This document shows positions 1 through 7,205 of a DNA stretch of 64,000 nt, one piece after another. Source of the DNA: Clostridiales bacterium. GTDB taxonomy: Bacteria > Bacillota > Clostridia > Oscillospirales > Oscillospiraceae. Below the pieces are notes generated by a model, which saw nothing but the letters and a program-made list of their open reading frames with translations, ran no database searches and was not told the DNA's origin. The translations under genes were made by a program, and so were the position numbers. The stretch spans positions 36,159-100,158 of the forward strand of contig SFHI01000002.1 in the NCBI GenBank assembly GCA_004555705.1. Direction: 5' to 3'. The first letter of the stretch is position 1. Every line of letters starts with the position of its first letter.

Positions 1-2413
1 CCAGGACTTCTCCGCCCGTGGAAACCATGGCGTCGACCTTCCCGTGGACCACGCCGTCCACGCTGGCATCCACCGTACCGCAGACATATCCGCGGATGTG
101 TCCCCGGACGCGAACCAAGCCCTCCGCCTTGCGCACCACAGGCTCCGCCACCTTGATCTTGAAGCTGGTGCGGTTGATAATGGAGTCTCCCAGAACCAGC
201 ACCGAGGGAAGCACAAAGAGCACCAGCGCCATGGAAATCACCGTTCCTCTTCCGATGCAGTTGCCCATGGTACATACAACGGGCTGAGCGGTCAGGTTTC
301 CGATCAGGAAGCCCGCCGAGGCCATAATCGTGCCCGATGTAAACACCGTGGGGAACGCCGCATTCAGAGCCTGGATAATCGCCTGCTTGTGAGGCATCTT
401 CCGTTTCTCCTCCTGGTAATGGCTGGAGATCACAATGGCGTAGTCGATGTTGGCGCCCATCTGGATTGCCTGGACGATCAGATAGCCCAGGAAATACAGA
501 GGCGTTCCCGTAAGGGTCGGGAAGGAGAAATTGATCCAGATACTGCCCTGAATCACGACAATCAGCAGCACCGGAAGTCCCGCCGACTGGAAGGTGAACA
601 GCAGCACCACAATCACGAAGAAGCCGGACAGCACGGAAATCAGCAGATTGTCCGTTTCAAAGGAGGCCGCCAGGTCCCGGGAGCTGGTGGAGTTGCCCAC
701 AAGATAGAAGTCCCCATCGTAATACTTTCCGATGATCTCGTGCATCCGGTCAAGGAAGGCAAAGGCCTCGTCGCTCTCATCCGCCAGATTCAGCGTCACC
801 ACGACCCGGCAGTACCGGTCGTTCTGAAGCTGGGACTGGGCCAGCTCCAGCTGGGAAAACAGCAGATCGAGCATCTGCTGATCGTCGCCGCTGAGACTGA
901 TGTTGTGGGCCTCCAGCTGGTCCTTCAGGAAGATGAACATATCAAAAAGAGGTATCTCATACTCCTCCAGGCCGCTGAGGATGCTGCCGACCTGGTTATG
1001 CTCCGCAGCATAGGCGGCATAGAGCAGTTGGATCACCTCATAGTCCATCCCAACCAGCTCCGAAAACTCCCTGGGATTCAGGGAGTCCGTCAGTGTGTAG
1101 CCGTCCATAGCCTCCGTGGCGGACAGGCCCATGACGGACTTTACCTCGGGGCACTCCTTCAGTTCCCCGATGACCGCCTTTTCCGCCTCGTAATTTCCGG
1201 AGGGCAGCACCACAGCCACCATATTGTTGACGCCGAAGGTATCCTTGATTTTGAAATAGGCCGTCTGCCGCTCCGTCATTTTCGAGGTCTGCAGGTCATA
1301 ATAGCTGTAGGAATAGGGACACCGGTTGGAGAGAATGAAAGCCCCCACCAGCACCAGAAGGAACAGAGGCGGCACCACCCGGCGGGTCTTTACGGCGAAT
1401 TTTCCCACAAGGCTGATGTTGGGAAGCAGCTTCCTGTGGCGTGTCTTGTCAATCAGGGGGCTGAACAGCACCAGAAGCCCCGGCATCAGTGTGAACACGG
1501 ACAGCAGGCTCAGCATAATCGCCTTGATGAGCACCATGGCCATATCCTGTCCAATTGTGAATTTCATAAAGGCCAGGGCTGCCAGACCGCTGACCGTGGT
1601 CAGCGACGAGGCGCTGATTTCTGGGATGGCCTTGCTCAGGGCATCCACCGCCGCGTCCCGGGCATTCTTGGTTTCGTGCTCGTCGGAGAACCGGTGGCAC
1701 AGGATGATGGCGTAGTCAATGGCCAGAGCCAGCTGCAGCACCACGGCGATGGAATCGGAGATGAAGCTGATCTTGCCGCAGAGGAAATTGGTGCCCATAT
1801 TCAGCAAAGCCGCGGCGCCGAAGGTCATCAGCAGCACCGGAACCTCCATGTAGGCCCGGCTGGTCATCACCAGCACCGCAATGATAATGATCACCGCCAC
1901 AATCAGGATGGTGGTCATTTCCTGCTGAAGCATGGCGTTCTCGTCATAGCCCACCGTGGAATAGATGGAGGCATCATAGTCCGCCAGCAGCTCCTCGATT
2001 TCCGCCTGGGCCTGTTCGCTGAGAGGGTCCGTGGACTCGCCGCTGAAGGTGATGTCATAAAGGGCGGAGGCATCCCGGTAATGATCCTGGGTATCGTCAA
2101 AGGTCACCATGCTCAGACCCTCGATGCCGGCCAGGTCCTCCGCCAGCGTCCGGGCCGTTTCCAGGGAGATGTTGGATACCATAATCTGGGCAGAACCGTT
2201 GCTGGAGAAATTCTCGTTCATCGCCACCAGTCCCTGACGGGTCTCCGTATCCTCAGGAAGGTATACGGTCACATCATTCTCAACGTCTACCCAGTTCATG
2301 GAGACCATGCAGAAAATAAAGGCAAATATGTACAGAAGGAAAATCAGATTCCGCTTGTCCACAATAAACGCGGCAAGCCTGTCAATAAAACTGTCGGATT
2401 TGATGCTGTTCAT
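1..2413 (-). CDS. MMPL/RND-family exporter, C-terminus cut by window edge
   Basis: Predicted inner-membrane MMPL-family transporter of the kind that exports lipids or hydrophobic compounds using the proton gradient. The start is the ATG at 2413 (MNSIKSDSF), preceded by a CAGGAGTG ribosome site. About 804 residues are visible. They show the duplicated RND layout: a transmembrane segment near residues 23-40, an extracytoplasmic loop, a block of hydrophobic segments around 175-340, a second large loop, and a second membrane block with a typical MMPL stretch (ANIDYAIVISSHYQ). The last visible stretch after the final helix is short-period and beta-rich (VRVRGHIRGYVCGTVDASV and on). It resembles the G-x-V repeats of bactofilin-like strands and is probably a cytoplasmic tail. 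The gene runs off the left edge, so its true end is unknown. No other gene of the operon is visible. Confidence 0.9.
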   Translation of the reverse strand, partial: MNSIKSDSFIDRLAAFIVDKRNLIFLLYIFAFIFCMVSMNWVDVENDVTVYLPEDTETRQGLVAMNENFSSNGSAQIMVSNISLETARTLAEDLAGIEGLSMVTFDDTQDHYRDASALYDITFSGESTDPLSEQAQAEIEELLADYDASIYSTVGYDENAMLQQEMTTILIVAVIIIIAVLVMTSRAYMEVPVLLMTFGAAALLNMGTNFLCGKISFISDSIAVVLQLALAIDYAIILCHRFSDEHETKNARDAAVDALSKAIPEISASSLTTVSGLAALAFMKFTIGQDMAMVLIKAIMLSLLSVFTLMPGLLVLFSPLIDKTRHRKLLPNISLVGKFAVKTRRVVPPLFLLVLVGAFILSNRCPYSYSYYDLQTSKMTERQTAYFKIKDTFGVNNMVAVVLPSGNYEAEKAVIGELKECPEVKSVMGLSATEAMDGYTLTDSLNPREFSELVGMDYEVIQLLYAAYAAEHNQVGSILSGLEEYEIPLFDMFIFLKDQLEAHNISLSGDDQQMLDLLFSQLELAQSQLQNDRYCRVVVTLNLADESDEAFAFLDRMHEIIGKYYDGDFYLVGNSTSSRDLAASFETDNLLISVLSGFFVIVVLLFTFQSAGLPVLLIVVIQGSIWINFSFPTLTGTPLYFLGYLIVQAIQMGANIDYAIVISSHYQEEKRKMPHKQAIIQALNAAFPTVFTSGTIMASAGFLIGNLTAQPVVCTMGNCIGRGTVISMALVLFVLPSVLVLGDSIINRTSFKIKVAEPVVRKAEGLVRVRGHIRGYVCGTVDASVDGVVHGKVDAMVSTGGEVL

Positions 2414-2608
2414 AGTCCACTCCTGTCGGTATGTAGGAATCACACCGCAAAGCATATTTCGCCGCCGTGTCAAACGGGCAGAGTTATACCTCTATTTTAA
2501 AACATTGGCCAGGGAATGCAATGGATAAACGTGACGAAACTGTAAATTTACTGTAAAGAGCCGGAAAGGGGGAAACGCGGTGCGAAGAGACTTTGCACCG
2601 CCGTTCGG
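2414..2608. other. Intergenic stretch without recognised gene
   Basis: This is the upstream region of the MMPL gene. The short open frames here lack credible ribosome sites and family resemblance. No clear consensus promoter was found. Repeat element A1 starts just beyond it. Confidence 0.4.
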
Positions 2609-2851
2609 AAAATTGTTGTTTACGCGTGTGCGCTCGAAAAATACTGTCATTGCGAGCCAGTGCGCACACTGGCGTGGCAATCCCCCGGTTAGAGGGGAAT
2701 TGTACCGAAAAGTGCCCGAAAAATGGAAGTCGTTGCGATTTTTGGTGGTAATCGTTTCCTGGTTCCGTTCAACCGGGGGATTGCCACACCAGTCTGCGGA
2801 CTGGTTCGCAATGACAGGAAATTTGAAACATGTAGTATAAACAACAATTTA
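2609..2851. repeat. Family A palindromic element, copy 1 (long type)
   Basis: The core runs from TGTCATTGCG (2645) to CGCAATGACA (2816). It is framed by outer ends AAATTGTTGTTTA (2610-2622) and TAAACAACAATTTA (2838-2851). Each arm carries a mini-hairpin: left GCCAGTGCGCACACTGGC, right ACCAGTCTGCGGACTGGT. The long-type middle contains GTACCGAAAAGT and the GGTGGTAATCG region. It encodes no credible protein. Confidence 0.9.
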
Positions 2852-2932
2852 TCAGGAAGCTGTGTTAAGCGGGGATGTACGTCTATTATACCAGCCGCCG
2901 GGCCTGGAAGCAAGCTTGCGTTTGGATGAAAA

Positions 2933-2967
2933 ACACCGCAAGAACCCTGAGCGTGTTCTTGCGGTGT
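2933..2967 (-). terminator. Intrinsic terminator of the kinase gene
   Basis: A 13-bp perfect stem (2933-2945 with 2955-2967, arms ACACCGCAAGAAC / GTTCTTGCGGTGT) lies directly after the stop of the minus-strand kinase gene. On that strand it is followed by TTTT. Confidence 0.8.
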
Positions 2968-2973
2968 GTTGAT

Positions 2974-4074
2974 TTACAGGCAGCCGCGGACAATGGCATC
3001 CATTTGATCCATCTTACGCAGCATATCCTTTGCCAGAGCAATCTGGCAGCGGGTCCTGACCAGATTATGCTCGGGATACAGGATTTTGAAATAGGGGTCC
3101 CCCTGGATGTAATCGTCCAGGAACCGGACAGCCAGCTCCGCCGTCAGGCAGAAGCAGCTCATGCCCAGTGTCCGGATTTCATTTTCCGTCAGCGTTCCGG
3201 CGGTCTGGGACAGGAAGCCCTGGGCGAAGGCCCGGAACACCTCCAGGTCCACCCCGGCCCTGTCATACTCCGGGCAGTCCTCCTCCACAAAGTTGGCAGC
3301 GAACCGGATGGCATCCCCGAAGTCGTGGCCGATAAGGCCGGGCATCACCGTATCCAGATCGATGACCACAAGGGCGGAATTGTCCCTGGAATCGAACAGG
3401 ACGTTGTTGATCTTGGTATCGTTATGGGTCACCCGCAGGGGAAGCTCCCCCCGGGAGAGCATATCGGACAGGGTACAGGCCAAATCCTGAACCTCCATCA
3501 GATACTCTAATTCCTCCCGGACCTGGTCCAGGCGTCCCGCGGCATTCGCCTCCACCGCTTTTGCCAGTTTTTCATAACGCTGGCGGGTGTTATGGAAGCC
3601 GGGAATGGTTTCGTGAAGCAGCTGGATGTCAAAATCCGCCAGCTGCATCTGGAATTCGCCGAAGGCCTTGCCCGCGTTGCGCAAAACAAACGGGTCCTTC
3701 ACGGCGTTATAGGTGACGGAGTCAATGTAATTGGTCATCCGCCAGAAATTATCTCCATCAATCAGGTAGGTTTTCCGGTCATAGGTATGATGAAAATGCA
3801 GTGCGGTCTTTCCCGGGCACTTTGCACGGATGTGCTCCGTGACCTTGTCGATGTTTTCCATCAGTCCAACCGGCTCCCGGAAAGCATAGGTGTTGACGTT
3901 CTGCACCAGGAAGGATTTGGGACTTCCGTCCTTCAGCAGAAAATTCACTTTGTAGGTCCGGTTCACGTTGCCCATCTGAACCGTTTCATAACCCACATAG
4001 GTATCCTGTATTTTGAATTGTCTGCAAACTTCCTGTAATTTCTCGTTTAAATCCACACAAACCGATCCTTCCAT
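2974..4074 (-). CDS. APH/choline-kinase-fold sugar kinase, NahK-like
   Basis: A 366-residue kinase of the aminoglycoside phosphotransferase fold. The catalytic loop HNDTKINNVLF (Brenner HxDxxxxN type) and the metal-binding stretch VIDLDTVMPGLIGHDFGD are both present. This pattern is closest to N-acetylhexosamine 1-kinases (NahK) and related sugar kinases. A sugar substrate is therefore likelier than an antibiotic, but that is inference. The start is set at 4074 (MEGSVCVDL) because GGAG lies 11 bases upstream. A longer frame reaching 4137 has no ribosome site and an unconvincing N-terminus. The gene stands alone, followed by a strong terminator. Confidence 0.75.
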   Translation of the reverse strand: MEGSVCVDLNEKLQEVCRQFKIQDTYVGYETVQMGNVNRTYKVNFLLKDGSPKSFLVQNVNTYAFREPVGLMENIDKVTEHIRAKCPGKTALHFHHTYDRKTYLIDGDNFWRMTNYIDSVTYNAVKDPFVLRNAGKAFGEFQMQLADFDIQLLHETIPGFHNTRQRYEKLAKAVEANAAGRLDQVREELEYLMEVQDLACTLSDMLSRGELPLRVTHNDTKINNVLFDSRDNSALVVIDLDTVMPGLIGHDFGDAIRFAANFVEEDCPEYDRAGVDLEVFRAFAQGFLSQTAGTLTENEIRTLGMSCFCLTAELAVRFLDDYIQGDPYFKILYPEHNLVRTRCQIALAKDMLRKMDQMDAIVRGCL

Positions 4075-4164
4075 CCCAGTTTCTCCGCAGCGGCGGACAC
4101 ATTTGCAGATTATACACCATTCGGAATCGTCTGTCAAGGAAGCCTATGGAAACAGCCTTCCCGA

Positions 4165-4854
4165 TTATTTCAGCGTTCCGGGAAACAGCGCGTCAATGGC
4201 CGCCCGGGCGGCTTCCTGTTCGGCCCGCTTCTTGCTGGTGCCGAAACCGGCGCCAACCACCGTGCCGTTGAGGCTGACCTCCACGTCAAACCGTTTGTCG
4301 TGATCCGGGCCGGATTCCCCGATCAGCTCATAGGTCAAAACCTGGTTCTTTTTCTGCTGCACCAGCTCCTGAAGCAAGGTTTTATAGTCCACGTTGTGGA
4401 GCCTGGACACGGGCACCTTCACCAGGATAAATCTGCGCACAATGCCCAGGGCCGCATTGAGCCCTCCGTCCAGGAAACAGGCGGCGATCACCGACTCCAT
4501 GGCATCCGCCAGAATGGAATCCCGGCATCTTCCCCCCAGACGTTCCTCGCCGTGGCCCAGCAGCAGATGATCCCCCAGGCCGATGCCGTTGGCCACATCC
4601 GCCAGGGTTTTCTCGCAGACCATATCCGCCCGCATCCGGGTCAGTTCCCCCTCGGGACGGTCCGGGAAACTGCGGTACAGGTAGTCCGCCACCAGCATTC
4701 CCAGCACGCTGTCCCCCAGAAACTCCAGCCGCTCATTGCTGAGCAGGCTGTTGTGCCAGCGCTCGTTGGCATAGGAGGAGTGGGTCAGAGCGTTCTGAAG
4801 CAGGGTGATGTTGGAGAACCGGTAGCCCAGGGCCGTTTCCAGATCCTTAATCAT
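4165..4854 (-). CDS. rnc: Ribonuclease III
   Basis: Double-strand-specific endoribonuclease that matures rRNA and processes mRNAs in the cytoplasm. The 229 residues match the usual length. The family signature NERLEFLGDSVLG is near residue 40, and a second acidic cluster follows (ADAMESVIAACFLDGG). A C-terminal double-stranded RNA-binding domain ends with KKRAEQEAARAAIDAL. The ATG overlaps the end of plsX by 8 bases, so the two are probably translationally coupled. The usual acpP gene between plsX and rnc is missing here. Confidence 0.97.
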   Translation of the reverse strand: MIKDLETALGYRFSNITLLQNALTHSSYANERWHNSLLSNERLEFLGDSVLGMLVADYLYRSFPDRPEGELTRMRADMVCEKTLADVANGIGLGDHLLLGHGEERLGGRCRDSILADAMESVIAACFLDGGLNAALGIVRRFILVKVPVSRLHNVDYKTLLQELVQQKKNQVLTYELIGESGPDHDKRFDVEVSLNGTVVGAGFGTSKKRAEQEAARAAIDALFPGTLK

Positions 4855-5884
4855 GTACGTTCTCCTTTTCCGGAGCCAGCTTCTGCAGGGCCTTTTCCAG
4901 CTCCGCGGTGAAATCCGCCTGGGCAGCGTCCGCCGCCTGCTTCAGGGCGTTGCGGAAGGCCAGGGCATCGGAGGAACCGTGGGCCTTGATCACCGGCTTG
5001 CGGATACCCAGGAACTGGGTGCCCCCGATGGTGCGGTAGTCCATAAGGCCCTTGATCTTGTTGACCTCACTCCTGCACAGCAGACCGCCCACCTTGGTGA
5101 GCAGGTTCTTGTAGAACATTTTTTTCATCAGGCTGCCCATGAACATAGCGGTGCCCTCAATGGTCTTAAGCAAAACGTTTCCGGAGAAGCCGTCGCAGAC
5201 CACCACATCCACGGCTCCCAGGGGCACGTCCCGGGCCTCCACGTTGCCCACAAAGTTCAGGAGCCCCTGCTCCGAGGCGGATTTGAGGAGGGCATAGGCA
5301 TCCTTCTGCAAAGCTGTCCCTTTGCTGTCCTCGGTTCCGATGTTCAGCAGGCCTACCTTGGGGTTTTCCACCCCCAGCTGCCGGCTGGCAAAGGCGGAGC
5401 CCACCAGGCCGAACTGGAGCAAAAACTCCGGGGTACACTCAGCGTTGGCGCCGCAGTCCACGATGACGGTCTTGCCCCCCGCCTTATTGGGTACAGCGGG
5501 GCCCATGGCCGCCCGGCGGATTCCTTTGATCCGCTTGACCAGCAGGGTGGCCCCGGTGAGCAGCGCTCCGGTGGAGCCCGCGGACACAAAGGCGTCCCCC
5601 TGGCCCTGGGCCAGCATTTTCAGGCCCACCACCATGGAGGAATTCTTCCGCTTATGAATCACGGAGCCGGGATCGTCGTGCATATCCACCACATCGTCGG
5701 CGTTGGCGATCTCCACGCCCTCGGGGAGATCGGAAATGCCGTGCTTGCCCAGCACCTCCAGGATTTCCTCCCCCCGGCCAACCAGGGTGATCTCCATGCC
5801 GTATGCCTTGGCCGCCTCCAGCGCGCCCAGTACGGGGGCCTCGGGGGCGAGGTCTCCGCCCATAGCGTCCAGAATAATCCTCAT
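4847..5884 (-). CDS. plsX: Phosphate acyltransferase PlsX
   Basis: Converts acyl-ACP to acyl-phosphate, the first step of the PlsX-PlsY route to phosphatidic acid. The protein has 345 residues and begins MRIILDAMGGDLAPEAP, the standard N-terminus of the family. It also contains the characteristic GSTGALLTGATLLVKRI and DGFSGNVLLK stretches. The start at 5884 is preceded by AGAGGTGG. A longer frame to 6004 overlaps trmFO and is not needed. A matching plsY lies 40 kb away at 45577-46188. The gene is in a tight minus-strand operon with trmFO upstream and rnc downstream. Confidence 0.97.
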   Translation of the reverse strand: MRIILDAMGGDLAPEAPVLGALEAAKAYGMEITLVGRGEEILEVLGKHGISDLPEGVEIANADDVVDMHDDPGSVIHKRKNSSMVVGLKMLAQGQGDAFVSAGSTGALLTGATLLVKRIKGIRRAAMGPAVPNKAGGKTVIVDCGANAECTPEFLLQFGLVGSAFASRQLGVENPKVGLLNIGTEDSKGTALQKDAYALLKSASEQGLLNFVGNVEARDVPLGAVDVVVCDGFSGNVLLKTIEGTAMFMGSLMKKMFYKNLLTKVGGLLCRSEVNKIKGLMDYRTIGGTQFLGIRKPVIKAHGSSDALAFRNALKQAADAAQADFTAELEKALQKLAPEKENVHD

Positions 5885-5900
5885 TGTGCCACCTCTTTCT

Positions 5901-7202
5901 TTAGATCCCTGCGGCAGCCAGTCCGTCGATGATTTCCAGGGAACGGTTGGCGATTGCCAGATTTTTTTCTGCTTTTTTACGAATCCGCTTCTCCAGCGGA
6001 GCAATGATGCTGAAATTCACATTCATGGGCTGGAAGTTCTCCACAGTCCGGTCACTGACGTACAGCCCCAGGGCGCCGATGGCGGTTTCCCTGGGGAAAT
6101 CAGGAGGTTCCTTCCCAGAGAGCCTTGCCGCCATGGCCACGGCGGCCAAAAAGCCCGAGGCGGTGGATTCCACATACCCCTCCACCCCGGTCATCTGCCC
6201 GGCAAAAGCCACCATGGGGTCCCGGCGGTCGGCATAGAACCGGTCCAGCAGCTTGGGACTCTGGAGGAAGGTATTGCGGTGCATCACCCCGTAGCGGACG
6301 AACTCCGCCTCCCGCAGGGCGGGAATCATGGAGAAAACCCGCTTCTGCTCCCCGAATTTCAGGTGAGTCTGGAAGCCAACCATGTTGAATACCGTTTTTT
6401 CCGCGTTGTCCTGCCGCAGCTGCACCACGGCATAGGGCTCTCCCCCGGTTCTGGGGTCCCGGAGCCCCACGGGCTTCAGGGGCCCAAAGCGCAGGGTTTC
6501 GAAGCCTCTGCGGGCCATGACCTCCACGGGCATACACCCCTCAAATACATTGGCATCCTCAAAGCCGTGGACCTCCGCCTCCTGGGCGGCACACAGCTCC
6601 CGGACAAAAGCCTCGTATTCCTCCCGGCTCAGGGCGCAGTTGATATAATCCGGGGTCCCCCGGTCATACCGCGACTGCCACCAGGCCAGATTCATGTCTA
6701 TGGACTCCGCCGTCACCAGAGGCGCGGCAGCGTCAAAGAAATGGAGGTAATCCTGACCGAAGTATTCCCCGATGGCATTGGACATGGGCTCCGAGGTCAG
6801 GGGTCCCGTGGCCACGATCACCGGCCCCTGGGGAACGGCGGTCACCTCTTCGGACGCCACGGTGATGCCCCGATGGCTGCGGATTTTCTCCGTCACCATC
6901 CGCGAAAAGCCTCCCCGGTCCACCGCGAGACATCCACCCGCTTCCACACGGGTGGCGTCCGCGCACTGTAGGATCAGGCTGCCGCAGCGGCGCAGCTCCT
7001 CCTTGAGCAGGCCCACCGCGTTCTCCAGCCGGTCCCCCCGCAGGGAGTTGGAGCAAACCAACTCCGCAAAATCTTCGGAATGGTGGGCGGGAGTCATTTT
7101 CCGGGGCTTCATTTCATAGAGCGTGACCGCAAAGCCCCGCTGGGCCAGCTGCCACGCGGCCTCGGAGCCTGCCAGCCCCGCGCCGATTACCTTTACCTCC
7201 AT
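5901..7202 (-). CDS. trmFO: Folate/FAD-dependent tRNA (uracil-54-C5) methyltransferase TrmFO
   Basis: Makes ribothymidine at position 54 of tRNA using methylene-tetrahydrofolate and reduced FAD, as in most low-GC Gram-positive bacteria. The 433-residue protein starts with the FAD-binding motif VIGAGLAGSEAAWQLAQRG. It contains the conserved CSNSLRGDRLENAVGLLKEE segment and the GQMTGVEGYVESTASG segment typical of TrmFO. It starts 3 bases from the topA stop and ends 17 bases before plsX, so it belongs to the topA-trmFO-plsX-rnc operon. The topA-trmFO pairing is common in Firmicutes. Confidence 0.97.
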   Translation of the reverse strand: MEVKVIGAGLAGSEAAWQLAQRGFAVTLYEMKPRKMTPAHHSEDFAELVCSNSLRGDRLENAVGLLKEELRRCGSLILQCADATRVEAGGCLAVDRGGFSRMVTEKIRSHRGITVASEEVTAVPQGPVIVATGPLTSEPMSNAIGEYFGQDYLHFFDAAAPLVTAESIDMNLAWWQSRYDRGTPDYINCALSREEYEAFVRELCAAQEAEVHGFEDANVFEGCMPVEVMARRGFETLRFGPLKPVGLRDPRTGGEPYAVVQLRQDNAEKTVFNMVGFQTHLKFGEQKRVFSMIPALREAEFVRYGVMHRNTFLQSPKLLDRFYADRRDPMVAFAGQMTGVEGYVESTASGFLAAVAMAARLSGKEPPDFPRETAIGALGLYVSDRTVENFQPMNVNFSIIAPLEKRIRKKAEKNLAIANRSLEIIDGLAAAGI

Positions 7203-7205
7203 GGT

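Noticed and set aside
44..2500. 818-codon plus-strand open frame
   Set aside because: It is antisense to the MMPL exporter, which has clear membrane segments and family motifs. The plus frame is His/Gln-rich low-complexity sequence.
2580..2929. Small ORFs within family A repeats
   Set aside because: They recur with every copy, in any orientation, and lack ribosome sites. They are by-products of the repeat.
2974..4074. Aminoglycoside resistance gene
   Set aside because: The fold is shared, but the DLDTVMPG-type motif is that of sugar kinases. No resistance context.
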